DNA from: an uncultured Collinsella sp.
GTDB lineage: Bacteria > Actinomycetota > Coriobacteriia > Coriobacteriales > Coriobacteriaceae
Assembly (NCBI GenBank): GCA_934646815.1
Contig: CAKUEW010000004.1
Location: forward strand, 1 to 64,000
DNA: 64,000 nt
Direction: 5' to 3'
Within the stretch, counting starts at the first letter, position 1. Every line of letters starts with the position of its first letter. This document shows positions 32,538 through 41,050 of the stretch, one piece after another. The notes under the pieces were generated by a model. That model was not told where the DNA came from, did no database searches, and was given only the letters and a program-made list of their open reading frames with translations. Position numbers and translations under genes: made by a program.

Positions 32538-35323
32538 CAGAATCCTCCAAACTCACGATCTTCACGTGCCATCTCGGCGTCAACAGATTCCAGCGCGGCA
32601 AGCCCCTCCTCGTCCAGTAGGACCTCGCGCGGCTTGGAACCGTCGGGCGGGCCGACGACACCCTTTTCTTCCAGCATGTCCATAATACGCCCGGCGCGCG
32701 CGTAGCCAACCTTCAGGCGGCGTTGCAGGCCAGATGTGGAGCCCAGCTGAGATTCCACCACAATATGGGCGGCCTCCCAAATGAGCGGATCGTCGTCCTG
32801 CGGCTCGGCGACACCGGTGCGAACGATTCCGCCGCCGCCCGCCATGGACATGGAGGCGGGAGCCACGGCGGACAGGATCTCCTCGTGATAGTCGGGCTCA
32901 CTTTGCGACTTAACGAACTCAACGATCTCGTTAATCTCGTCGTCCGAGACAAAGCAGCCCTGGATACGACGGGGCTTGCCCCAATCGACCTTGGAGAACA
33001 GCATGTCGCCCAGGCCGGTGAGCTTCTCGGCACCCATCTGGTCGATAATGACGCGCGAGTCGATACCGGTCGCGACGTTAAACGCGATACGGTTGGTGAT
33101 GTTGGCCTTAATAAGACCGGTTACCACGTTGGAACTGGGGCGCTGCGTGGCCACGATAAGGTGGATGCCGGCGGCACGGCCCAGCTGGGCGATACGCACA
33201 ATCGAGGCCTCGACATCCTTGCCGGCGACCATCATCAGGTCCGAGAGCTCGTCGATGATGATGACCAGATAGGGCATCTTTTGCGGCGGGTTGTCGTAAT
33301 GCTCGAACTCGCCGGCGGCCTGCTTTTCGTTATACGTCGAGATCTTACGGACGTTGAGGCGCTCGAAGACCTTCAGGCGGCGCTCCATCTCGGACACGGC
33401 CCACTGCAGCGCGCTGGCGGCCTGCTTGGGCTCAGTCACCACAGGCACATACAGATGCGGCAGGCCGTTGTAGCCCGCGAGCTCGACGCGCTTGGGGTCG
33501 ACCATGATCAGGCGAACGTCCTCGGGAAGGGCGCGCATAAGCAGGGTCGTGATGATGGAGTTGATCATCACCGACTTACCGGAACCCGTGGTACCGGCAA
33601 TAAGCAGGTGGGGCATCTTGGCAAGATCGGCAACGACCGGGGTGCCCTCGGCATCGCGTCCGATGGCAAGCTCGAGCGGACCGCCCTTCACATAGGGCAA
33701 AACGTCGCCTAGGTTGACGTTCTGACGCTTGCGGTTGGGAATCTCGATACCGACAAGCGAGGTTCCCGGAATCGGGGCGAAGATGCGCACCGACTGGGCC
33801 GCGAGCGAAAGGGCGATATCGTCCTCGAGACTCGAGATCTTGCTCACGCGCTCGCCCTCGCCGGGCTGCAGTTTAAACGTCGTGACCGTGGGGCCCGCGA
33901 TCCAGCCAACGACGCGGGCGCTGCGGCCAAACTCCAGCAGCGTGGACTGCAGCGACTCGGCGGTCTGCTCCAGCTCCTTGTCCGAGGAAGCGGCAGAGGC
34001 CGATTGCGGGTTGGCGTGCAGAATCTCGAGCGGCGGAAGCTTGAGGCCCTCCTCGTCCTCGCCATCCGTATCGGTGGCAGCGGCGGTATTGGAACCGGAC
34101 GCTCCCCCATCGTCGGCCTTAGGGGCAGATGTCGAAGCAGAGTCCCCGGCAACTTTGGGATGCTTAAGGAAATCAGGAATCTGCGGGGCCGCCGAGACGG
34201 GGTTCACGGCAAACGGCGGCTCAAACTCATCGACCTTCTGAGGGTCATCCTCCATCGAGAGCTGCCCTGTCACCTGGCCACGCTTGGCATGGCGACGCGG
34301 AAGCAGCGTGGTCTTGGCAGTCTCGAGCGGAGGCTCATCATCATCGTCATCGCCCTCGGTGAGCTCGATCTCGTTTTCGGACCATGACGGATCGGGATCG
34401 CTCGTATTGAGCTTGGGGGCGCCCTTGGTCTTCTTGGCATGACGGCGCGGAAGCAGCGTGGTCTTGGCGCGCTCGGCCTCAACGGCATCGGAGACATCCA
34501 CAAACGGGTCGCCATCCTCGTCGTCATCATCCAGCACAGGGTCGACAGAGCCGCCCATCACCGTGGTTGCAGCAGCATCCGAGCCCTTCTGGCGCAAGAT
34601 GCTCAGGCGCGGACGGGCGACACCGGGAACGGACAGGGCCTCGTCATCGCCCCACGGGCTTTCGTTGACATCGGCACGGCGGCGCTCGGCAAAATCGGCC
34701 GCACGGTCGCGAGCGGAACGCAAAACGCCGCCGACGGAGAAGCCGATGATAACGAAGCCAACAACAGCCAGGCCCAGCAGGACGACCATCGCAATAGGCT
34801 TACCCAGCGCATTTTGCAGCGCACTTGCGATAAAGGCGCCGATATAGCCACCCGAGGCAGAAAGGTTCTGCGGCGTGAACATAAGATCGCACGAATCGCT
34901 CGTACCGGGCACCATAAGCGAAAGGATGGACACCACGGCAACAAAGACCACGGCACCACCGGCGACGGAGCGCACGTTGAGCGGCGAGTCCTCACCCAAA
35001 AAGAGCGTGGCCGCAAAGAGCAGAATGACGATCGGCAGCACATAGGCGCCCAGGCCAAAGCCCAGGTGGTAGAAACCGGCAACCGCGGCCGTCACGGGCG
35101 CGGTCGCCGGCGAAATCACGGCAATAAAGGACGCAATGGCCAGCACGGCGATGACGACGCCGGCGATATCGCGATTGGCTGAAGGCTCAACCAAGGGCTC
35201 AAAATCGTCAAACTCGGCCTCGTGCCCCTTATTGGCACGAAGATGGGAACCGGCACCCTTGGGAGATGCCGGTTGGTTGTTGGCCTTATTGCCTTTGGCG
35301 TTTTGTGCAGATCCGCGCGCCAA
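32537..35323 (-). CDS. ftsK: DNA translocase FtsK/SpoIIIE
   Basis: Septal DNA pump of 928 residues that clears chromosome ends during division. Four hydrophobic helices occupy residues about 52-215. An acidic linker follows, then the motor: Walker A AGTTGSGKSVMIN, Walker B VIIIDELSDLMM. The C-terminal gamma winged helix (GLQRRLKVGYARAGRIMDMLEEKGVVGP) recognises KOPS-like sites. The linker contains AKTTLLPRRHAK twice. The TTG start at 35323 has GGAGG 6 bases upstream, inside the rnj 3' end. Confidence 0.95.
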   Translation of the reverse strand: MARGSAQNAKGNKANNQPASPKGAGSHLRANKGHEAEFDDFEPLVEPSANRDIAGVVIAVLAIASFIAVISPATAPVTAAVAGFYHLGFGLGAYVLPIVILLFAATLFLGEDSPLNVRSVAGGAVVFVAVVSILSLMVPGTSDSCDLMFTPQNLSASGGYIGAFIASALQNALGKPIAMVVLLGLAVVGFVIIGFSVGGVLRSARDRAADFAERRRADVNESPWGDDEALSVPGVARPRLSILRQKGSDAAATTVMGGSVDPVLDDDDEDGDPFVDVSDAVEAERAKTTLLPRRHAKKTKGAPKLNTSDPDPSWSENEIELTEGDDDDDEPPLETAKTTLLPRRHAKRGQVTGQLSMEDDPQKVDEFEPPFAVNPVSAAPQIPDFLKHPKVAGDSASTSAPKADDGGASGSNTAAATDTDGEDEEGLKLPPLEILHANPQSASAASSDKELEQTAESLQSTLLEFGRSARVVGWIAGPTVTTFKLQPGEGERVSKISSLEDDIALSLAAQSVRIFAPIPGTSLVGIEIPNRKRQNVNLGDVLPYVKGGPLELAIGRDAEGTPVVADLAKMPHLLIAGTTGSGKSVMINSIITTLLMRALPEDVRLIMVDPKRVELAGYNGLPHLYVPVVTEPKQAASALQWAVSEMERRLKVFERLNVRKISTYNEKQAAGEFEHYDNPPQKMPYLVIIIDELSDLMMVAGKDVEASIVRIAQLGRAAGIHLIVATQRPSSNVVTGLIKANITNRIAFNVATGIDSRVIIDQMGAEKLTGLGDMLFSKVDWGKPRRIQGCFVSDDEINEIVEFVKSQSEPDYHEEILSAVAPASMSMAGGGGIVRTGVAEPQDDDPLIWEAAHIVVESQLGSTSGLQRRLKVGYARAGRIMDMLEEKGVVGPPDGSKPREVLLDEEGLAALESVDAEMAREDREFGGF

Positions 35324-35324
35324 A

Positions 35325-36995
35325 CTAAACCTCCATGACGACCGGGATGATCATCGGACGAGTACGGGTACGGCTCCAGATAAAGTTGGACAGCGAGTCG
35401 CGCACGGCCTTACGAATGGCATCGGAACCGCTGCTCGTAAAGCTGAACTTGCCCTTCTCGATCGTCTTCATGATGGATGCCGAGGCATCCTCGGAGAACT
35501 GATCGTCGATGGCAAACGAAACACCGCGGCCCGAGAACTCGATGGCCTCGATCTTCTTGTGCTTGAGCGAGACGATGGCAACGGCGGTAACCATGCCGTC
35601 GTTGGCGAGCTTTTGACGATCGCGCAGGACGATGGGGTCGGTGTCGCCGATGCGCAGGCCGTCGACATAGACGACGCCGGACTCGACGGGCGTACCGCGC
35701 TTGACGATACCGCCGCGCATCTCGAGCGTGTCACCGTTGTCGAGGATAAAGATGTGGTCGTCCTTGAGGCCCATCTTGCGGGCGAGCTGGGCGTGGGCGC
35801 GCAGGTGCACGGCCTCGCCGTGAACCGGCATAAAGTACGTGGGCTTGGCCATGGCCATCAGAAGCTTGAGCTCCTCCTGGCTGCCGTGGCCCGAAACGTG
35901 GACCAGGGCGCGGTTCTTGTCCCACACGTCGCAGCCGAGCTTGGCCAGGCTGTTGACGACCTGCTGGACGGCCTTCTCGTTACCCGGGACCGGCGTGGCG
36001 GACAGGATAACGGTATCGCCCTCGTGGATGGAAAGCGTCTTGTGCTCGCCATTGGCCATGCGCGACAGGGCCGACAGCGGCTCGCCCTGCGAACCGGTGC
36101 ACATGACGACGATCTTGTCGTCGGGCAGGTTGTCGATATCGAAGGCATCGATGATATCGGCGTCGTCGATATTGAGGTAGCCCAGCTCGCGCGCCACGCG
36201 GGTGTTGGTGAGCATGGAACGACCGGTCACGACGACCTTGCGACCGCACTTGCGGGCGGCGTCGCAGATCTGCTGCAGACGGTGGATATGGCTCGAGAAC
36301 GAGGCCACGAACACGCGGCCCGGAGCGTTCTTGATGGCGTGCAGCAGATTGGGGCCGACCTCGGCCTCGGACTTGGTAAAGCCAGGGACCGTTGCGTTGG
36401 TGGAATCGGACAGCAACAGATCGATGCCCTGCTTGGCAAAACGGCTGATGGCGGCGTAGTCGGGCGTAACACCGTCGATGGGAGTCTGGTCGAGCTTAAA
36501 GTCGCCCGTGTGCATAACCGTACCCTGGTTGGTACGAATGAACACGCCCAGCGCGCCGGGAATGGAGTGCGTCATCGAGAAGAAGTCGAGCGAGATGCCG
36601 CCCAGGTTAACGTGGCTACCGCCCTTGACCTCGCGGAATTTAGGTGCGCGAATGCGGAACTCGGAGAGCTTGCCCTCAATGAAGCCAAGCGTCAGCTTGC
36701 TCGAGAAGATAGGCACCTTGTTGTTGAGGTCCTGGAGCAGGTACGGAAGCGAACCGGTGTGGTCCTCGTGGCCGTGGGTCACGATAATGCCGCGGAGCTT
36801 TTCCTCGTTCTCGAGCACATAGGTGTAGTCGGGAAGCACCAGGTCGATACCGGGCTGGGAGTCGTCAGGGAACATAAGGCCAGCGTCGACGAGCACCATG
36901 TCGTCGCCGCACTCGAAGACCGTCATGTTCTTGCCGATTCCGTCAAGGCCACCGAGCGGGATGATCTTCAAAGGAGATGATTTTTTAGCTGCCAT
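35325..36995 (-). CDS. rnj: Ribonuclease J
   Basis: Metallo-beta-lactamase-fold RNase with 5' exonuclease and endonuclease activity, 556 residues. The zinc motif is THGHEDHTGSLPYLL, with further His/Asp in HTGDFKLDQTPIDG and DSTNATVPG. The beta-CASP part has HVSGHGSQEELKLLM and MPVHGEAVHL. The ATG at 36995 begins MAAKKSSPLKIIPLGG; AAAGGAA lies about 15 bases before it, rather far, but the upstream extension has no homology. It is the first gene of a seven-gene minus-strand run to pncC. Confidence 0.95.
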   Translation of the reverse strand: MAAKKSSPLKIIPLGGLDGIGKNMTVFECGDDMVLVDAGLMFPDDSQPGIDLVLPDYTYVLENEEKLRGIIVTHGHEDHTGSLPYLLQDLNNKVPIFSSKLTLGFIEGKLSEFRIRAPKFREVKGGSHVNLGGISLDFFSMTHSIPGALGVFIRTNQGTVMHTGDFKLDQTPIDGVTPDYAAISRFAKQGIDLLLSDSTNATVPGFTKSEAEVGPNLLHAIKNAPGRVFVASFSSHIHRLQQICDAARKCGRKVVVTGRSMLTNTRVARELGYLNIDDADIIDAFDIDNLPDDKIVVMCTGSQGEPLSALSRMANGEHKTLSIHEGDTVILSATPVPGNEKAVQQVVNSLAKLGCDVWDKNRALVHVSGHGSQEELKLLMAMAKPTYFMPVHGEAVHLRAHAQLARKMGLKDDHIFILDNGDTLEMRGGIVKRGTPVESGVVYVDGLRIGDTDPIVLRDRQKLANDGMVTAVAIVSLKHKKIEAIEFSGRGVSFAIDDQFSEDASASIMKTIEKGKFSFTSSGSDAIRKAVRDSLSNFIWSRTRTRPMIIPVVMEV

Positions 36996-37235
36996 AGGTG
37001 AGTGTTGTTTCCTTTCTTCGAAACGGGTCTTAAACAACCGACGGGGCGCTTCTGGCAAACCGACCGTCGGGCACGCACAACAATGCATCGCAGAGTCGAT
37101 GCAATAACCACAGTATGATACCCATTTGCACAACAACAGACCACCCATGCATCAAAGCCCCATCCAAACCGGTCTATCCCGCCGGTCTGGGCTCAGGGGC
37201 CCGGCGTGGGCTAAGTTTCCTGTTTTAATCCCGCC

Positions 37236-37370
37236 GGCTCCCCGCGAGGGCGGGCACGGATGAAGTTCCCTGCTCTACAGTCCTGCTCACGACGGAGGCC
37301 ACATTAAGTGGCCTCCTGTTCGTGCGGAACTCGCGATAAACTTCATCCGTGCCCGCCCTCGCGGGGAGCC
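37236..37370. repeat. Nested inverted repeat with perfect 32-base arms
   Basis: 37236-37267 is exactly complementary to 37339-37370 (starts GGCTCCCCGCGAGGG). Inside, GGAGGCCAC (37294-37302) pairs with 37308-37316 around ATTAA, and CACGA/TCGTG extends that stem past a bulge. The whole can form a cruciform or a long branched RNA hairpin. Confidence 0.8.
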
Positions 37371-37378
37371 TACCAAAA

Positions 37379-37411
37379 CCACCACAAAGGTGCCTGTCCC
37401 CTTTGTGGTGG
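37379..37411. repeat. Hairpin with 12-base perfect arms
   Basis: CCACCACAAAGG at 37379-37390 pairs with 37400-37411, loop of 9 bases, and A/T at both ends can add another pair. No T run follows on either strand, so it is not a typical terminator. Confidence 0.6.
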
Positions 37412-37426
37412 TAGAGAATCTGACAA

Positions 37427-37454
37427 AAGGGCGACCCCATTCGGAGTCGCCCTT
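37427..37454 (-). terminator. Terminator of pnp
   Basis: AAGGGCGAC and GTCGCCCTT arms (9 bases) with further C-G pairing in the 10-base loop; on the minus strand TTTTGTC follows. It lies 23 bases past the pnp stop. Confidence 0.85.
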
Positions 37455-37477
37455 GTTGAGCTGCTTATCTGCTGCTG

Positions 37478-39724
37478 TTACTCGGCGTCGTGGTGACGGC
37501 GGGGCTTGCGGCCTCCGTTGTCGCCGGGGCGGCGCGGACGGTCGCTGCGCTCGGAGCGCTCGCGACGCGGACGCTCACGGCGCTGGAAATGCTCGCCGTC
37601 GCCCTCGGGGGCACCCTCGGCACGAGCCGGGGCCTCGGGCTTGTCCAGACGATCGAGAGAGATCTTGCCGCGATCGTCAACCTCGATAACGACAACCTTG
37701 ACCTCGTCGCCCACGTTAAGGACATCCTCGACCTTCTCCACGCGGCCCTTGGCAACGCGGGAGATGTGCAGCAGGCCGTCCTTACCAGGCAGCAGGTTCA
37801 CGAAGGCGCCGAACGGCTGGATGGAGACAACACGACCGGTGTACTCCTCGCCCGGCTCGGGAACCTTAATGATGAGCTTGATGCGCTCGACAGCCTGGTC
37901 AACGGACTCGCCGGTACCGCCGACAAAGACGGTGCCGTCCTCCTGGATGTCGACCGAAGCGCCGGTCTCATCCTGGATACCGCGGATGACCTTACCGCCG
38001 GAACCGATGACGTCGCGGATCTTGTCGGTCGGAACCTGGATGGAAACGATGCGCGGGGCGGTGCTGCGCGTGGTGTGGCGCGGCTCGGGGATCACGTCGA
38101 GCATCTTCTGCAGGATGTACGCACGACCCTCCTTGGCCTGCTGCAGAGCGCGGGCCAGGATGTCGAAGGTGAGGCCGGTGGCCTTGTTGTCCATCTGCAG
38201 GGCGGTGATGCCCTCGGTGGTGCCGGTGACCTTAAAGTCCATGTCGCCCAGGAAGTCCTCGAGACCCTGGATGTCGGACAGGACCACGGTCTTGCCCTCC
38301 TCCTGGATCAGACCCATGGCGATACCGGAGACCGGGCGCTTAATGGGCACGCCGCCGTCCATAAGGGCAAGCGTGGAGCCGCAGGTAGAGGCCATCGAAG
38401 AGGAGCCATTGGACTCCATGACCTCGGAAACGACGCGGATGGCGTAAGGGAACTCGTTCTCGTCGGGAAGTACCGGAAGCAGAGCGCGCTCGGCCAGGTT
38501 GCCGTGACCGATCTCGCGACGCTTGGGGCTACCCATGCGGCCGGTCTCGCCGGTGCAGAACGGCGGGAAGTTGTAGTGGTGCATGTAGCGCTTGCCCTCG
38601 GTGGGCTCGATGGTATCCAGACGCTGGCCCTCGTTGAGCATACCGAGCGACAGGACGGAGAGCACCTGGGTCTGACCGCGCTGGAACAGGCCGGAACCGT
38701 GAACGAGCGGCAGGTAGTTGTCCTTCACCATGATGGGACGGATCTCGTCGGCGGCACGGCCGTCAACACGCTCGCCGGTCTCGACGACCATAGTGCGCAT
38801 GGCCTTCTTCTCGAGCTTCTTGAGCGCCACGGGGATCTCGCGCTCCCAAGCGGCCTGCTCATCCTCGGTGAACTCGGCGCGGATGGACTCCTTCAGAGCC
38901 TCGACCTTACCGATGCGGGAAAGCTTGTCGGCATCGCGCAGGGCAGCGGCCATCTCGTCGTAGTGGGCGAAGACGCGCTCCTGGACCTCCTCGACGGGCT
39001 GGTCGAGCGGGTACTCCTTCTTGACGATGGCGCCGTTGACCTGCTCCCACTCGGCCACAAACTCGTCCTGGGCCTGGCAGAAGGCAGCGAGGGCCTCCTG
39101 GCCAAACTTCATAGCGGCGAGCATGTCGTCCTCGGAGATCTCCTCGGCGCCGGCCTCGACCATCGAGATGAAGTCGGCAGAGCCGCCCAGCTCCAGGTCC
39201 AGGTCGGAGTTCTCGCGCTCCTCATAGGTGGGGTTGACGATAAACTCGCCGGTCTCCACGTTGCGGCCAATGCGCACGCAGGCAAGCGGGCCCTCGAAGG
39301 GCACGCCGCCGAGCGTCATGGCCAGGGAGGCGCCCATGACGTTGATGACGTCGAAGGGGTTGACCTGATCGGCGACGAGCGAGGTGGCAACGATGTGCAC
39401 CTCGTTGCGGAAGCCGTCCGGGAAGCTCGGGCGAATCGGGCGGTCGATCATACGGGCCGTGAGCGTGGCCTTCTCGCTGGGACGGCCCTCACGCTTGAGG
39501 TAGCCACCCGGAATGCGGCCAGCGGCGTACATCTTCTCGTTGAAGTCGACGGTCAGCGGGAAGAAGTCGTAGTTCTTGCGCTCTTTGGACACGACCACGG
39601 TGTCGAGCATCGTGGTATCGCCCTGCTTGACCAGGCAGGCGCCGGTGGCCTGCTTGGCAAGCTCGCCCGACTCGAAGGTGTAGGTCTTACCGTGCAGCTC
39701 AAAGGTCTTGGATACGAGTTTCAT
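37478..39724 (-). CDS. pnp: Polyribonucleotide nucleotidyltransferase (PNPase)
   Basis: Phosphorolytic 3' to 5' exoribonuclease, 748 residues. Two RNase PH-like halves are present, the first with REGRPSEKATLTARMIDRPIRPSF, the second with the active-site region GSPKRREIGHGNLAERALLP and TCGSTLALMDGGVPIKRPVSGIAMGL. A KH domain (KIRDVIGSGGKVIRGIQDETGA) and an S1 domain (GRVVSIQPFGAFVNLLPGKDGLLH) follow. The C-terminal tail is rich in Arg, Glu, Asp and Gly and may bind RNA or partners. It follows rpsO, the classic rpsO-pnp order. Confidence 0.97.
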   Translation of the reverse strand: MKLVSKTFELHGKTYTFESGELAKQATGACLVKQGDTTMLDTVVVSKERKNYDFFPLTVDFNEKMYAAGRIPGGYLKREGRPSEKATLTARMIDRPIRPSFPDGFRNEVHIVATSLVADQVNPFDVINVMGASLAMTLGGVPFEGPLACVRIGRNVETGEFIVNPTYEERENSDLDLELGGSADFISMVEAGAEEISEDDMLAAMKFGQEALAAFCQAQDEFVAEWEQVNGAIVKKEYPLDQPVEEVQERVFAHYDEMAAALRDADKLSRIGKVEALKESIRAEFTEDEQAAWEREIPVALKKLEKKAMRTMVVETGERVDGRAADEIRPIMVKDNYLPLVHGSGLFQRGQTQVLSVLSLGMLNEGQRLDTIEPTEGKRYMHHYNFPPFCTGETGRMGSPKRREIGHGNLAERALLPVLPDENEFPYAIRVVSEVMESNGSSSMASTCGSTLALMDGGVPIKRPVSGIAMGLIQEEGKTVVLSDIQGLEDFLGDMDFKVTGTTEGITALQMDNKATGLTFDILARALQQAKEGRAYILQKMLDVIPEPRHTTRSTAPRIVSIQVPTDKIRDVIGSGGKVIRGIQDETGASVDIQEDGTVFVGGTGESVDQAVERIKLIIKVPEPGEEYTGRVVSIQPFGAFVNLLPGKDGLLHISRVAKGRVEKVEDVLNVGDEVKVVVIEVDDRGKISLDRLDKPEAPARAEGAPEGDGEHFQRRERPRRERSERSDRPRRPGDNGGRKPRRHHDAE

Positions 39725-39792
39725 TGTTCTCCTTTACCCCACAGGCCCCTTGCCTGCGGGCTTCTCATGTGACGCGGGCCCCCTGCCCCCGC

Positions 39793-39808
39793 CACGCTGT
39801 AGAGCGTG
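39793..39808 (-). promoter_or_regulatory. Small leader hairpin upstream of pnp
   Basis: CACGCT-GTAG-AGCGTG, perfect 6-base arms, in the 150-base rpsO-pnp gap. PNPase autoregulates through a leader stem in E. coli; whether this serves likewise is speculation. Confidence 0.3.
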
Positions 39809-39830
39809 ATTGTTCACGCCCTTACACAAA

Positions 39831-39859
39831 AAGAGCGCCCCGCTGCGCAGGACGCTCTT
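39831..39859 (-). terminator. Terminator after rpsO
   Basis: AAGAGCG and CGCTCTT outer arms with mostly paired GC-rich interior; on the minus strand TTTTTGTG follows. It lies between rpsO and pnp, so pnp either has its own promoter or depends on read-through. Confidence 0.85.
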
Positions 39860-39874
39860 AGCATGTACAAATCC

Positions 39875-40153
39875 TTACTGGATGTTGTCGCGGATGCCCA
39901 GAGCCTTGATGAGCTCACGATACTCGACGATGTCGTTCTTCTTGATGTAGGAGAGAAGACGACGACGACGGCCGACGAGCATGAGCAGGCCACGACGGGT
40001 GTGGAAGTCCTTCTGGTGGGACTTCATGTGCTCAGTCAGCTCCTTGATGCGCTCGGTCAGGATGGCGACCTGAACCTTGGGGTTACCGGTATCGACCGGG
40101 GAGTTACCGAACTGGGCGGTCAGCTCCGCCTTGCGCTCTTTGGAAACAGTCAT
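39875..40153 (-). CDS. rpsO: 30S ribosomal protein S15
   Basis: Small-subunit protein binding 16S rRNA helix 20-22, 92 residues (usually 88-89). Typical text: FGNSPVDTGNPKVQVAILTERI, LTEHMKSHQKDFHTRRGLLMLVGRRRRLLSYI and YRELIKALGIR. The ATG at 40153 begins MTVSKERKAEL with GAAAGGTGA upstream. Longer versions of the frame are not conserved. Confidence 0.97.
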   Translation of the reverse strand: MTVSKERKAELTAQFGNSPVDTGNPKVQVAILTERIKELTEHMKSHQKDFHTRRGLLMLVGRRRRLLSYIKKNDIVEYRELIKALGIRDNIQ

Positions 40154-40291
40154 TGTTTCACCTTTCGTTTCGCGTCGCCCGCGGGCGACTCTATTCGCCT
40201 CGGACTGGGAAGCCGCCGGTGGAGCGAGCATCCAAGGTCGAGGTACCAACAGGTCGGTATGTTACCACAAGCAACCCGCGCCTGCGCATCA

Positions 40292-41041
40292 TCACCGACC
40301 CAACATGAATTCCATCGCACGCAGGCGCTGGTCGGTGTGCGTGGCGGCCCACACGTGCGAAAGCCCCAGCAAAAATGCCGCGGTATGCGGGTCGATCTTT
40401 TCGGCCAAAAGCTCATCGAAGGTCATGACCATAAGGGCTCGCAGCCAGGCGACTTCGCCGGTCGACACTAACTCGGCGCCGGCAACGCTCGATGCGCACG
40501 ATCCGCACAGAAGCCCTCCCGCCTGGGCCGAAAAATGCGACAGCATGGGGTCGCCGCACAGCACGCAAGCCGAAAAATCGGGCCGGTAGCCAATGTGCGA
40601 CAGCAGTTTAAAGACAAACGCCGCCACGAGTAGGTCCATATGCGCCGCATCCGGCCTGCCGCCAGCGATTGCAAGCGCTCGTTGCGTGATGGCAAAGGTA
40701 AACGGGTCCTCGGCATCCTCAAACGAACACACGCGCGCGACCTCGGCAATCGCGCTCGCCGCGCAAATCGTCTCGTAATCGGGCGACGCGCCCAAAGGGG
40801 CCTCCAGCAGCTCGGCCTGCGACACAATGTCGAGCGAGCGACCATGTGCCAGCAGCATATCCACGGTGCAGAACAGCTCGCAGCGCGCGGCCAGGCGTCC
40901 GCCGGGTTTGCGCGCGCCCTTAGCGACCGCGCGCACCTGGCGACCTCGCTCGTCAATCATCGTCAAAATCAAGTCAGTCTCTTTAAGCTTGGTCTTGTCG
41001 AGGACGAGCACCTTGGTGCGATATGTGCGAGAACCTGCCAT
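40292..41041 (-). CDS. recO: DNA repair protein RecO
   Basis: Recombination mediator that helps load RecA in the RecFOR pathway, 249 residues. The N-terminal OB fold (KVLVLDKTKLKETDLILTMIDERGRQVRAVAKGARKPGG) and a C-terminal zinc site with CVLCGD and CGSC are visible. It follows era in the same direction, the common era-recO order, with a 9-base gap. Confidence 0.93.
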   Translation of the reverse strand: MAGSRTYRTKVLVLDKTKLKETDLILTMIDERGRQVRAVAKGARKPGGRLAARCELFCTVDMLLAHGRSLDIVSQAELLEAPLGASPDYETICAASAIAEVARVCSFEDAEDPFTFAITQRALAIAGGRPDAAHMDLLVAAFVFKLLSHIGYRPDFSACVLCGDPMLSHFSAQAGGLLCGSCASSVAGAELVSTGEVAWLRALMVMTFDELLAEKIDPHTAAFLLGLSHVWAATHTDQRLRAMEFMLGR

Positions 41042-41050
41042 GAGCGTGGG

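Larger units (their letters stand above)
36996..37477. other. Gene-free interval with large inverted repeat
   Basis: 482 bases between pnp and rnj, both on the minus strand. It contains the pnp terminator (37427-37454), a hairpin at 37379-37411, a nested inverted repeat at 37236-37370 and, near 37000-37140, the likely rnj promoter region. No protein gene is credible. Confidence 0.65.

Noticed and set aside
36996..37477. Insertion-sequence remnant around the 32-base inverted repeat
   Set aside because: The arms are only about 70 bases apart with no transposase fragment or flanking direct repeat, so it is a palindrome rather than an IS end pair.
37490..39772. Long open frame (760 codons) on the plus strand opposite pnp
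   Set aside because: It lies entirely antisense to a clearly recognised PNPase. Such frames arise from biased third positions, and the translation shows no domain.
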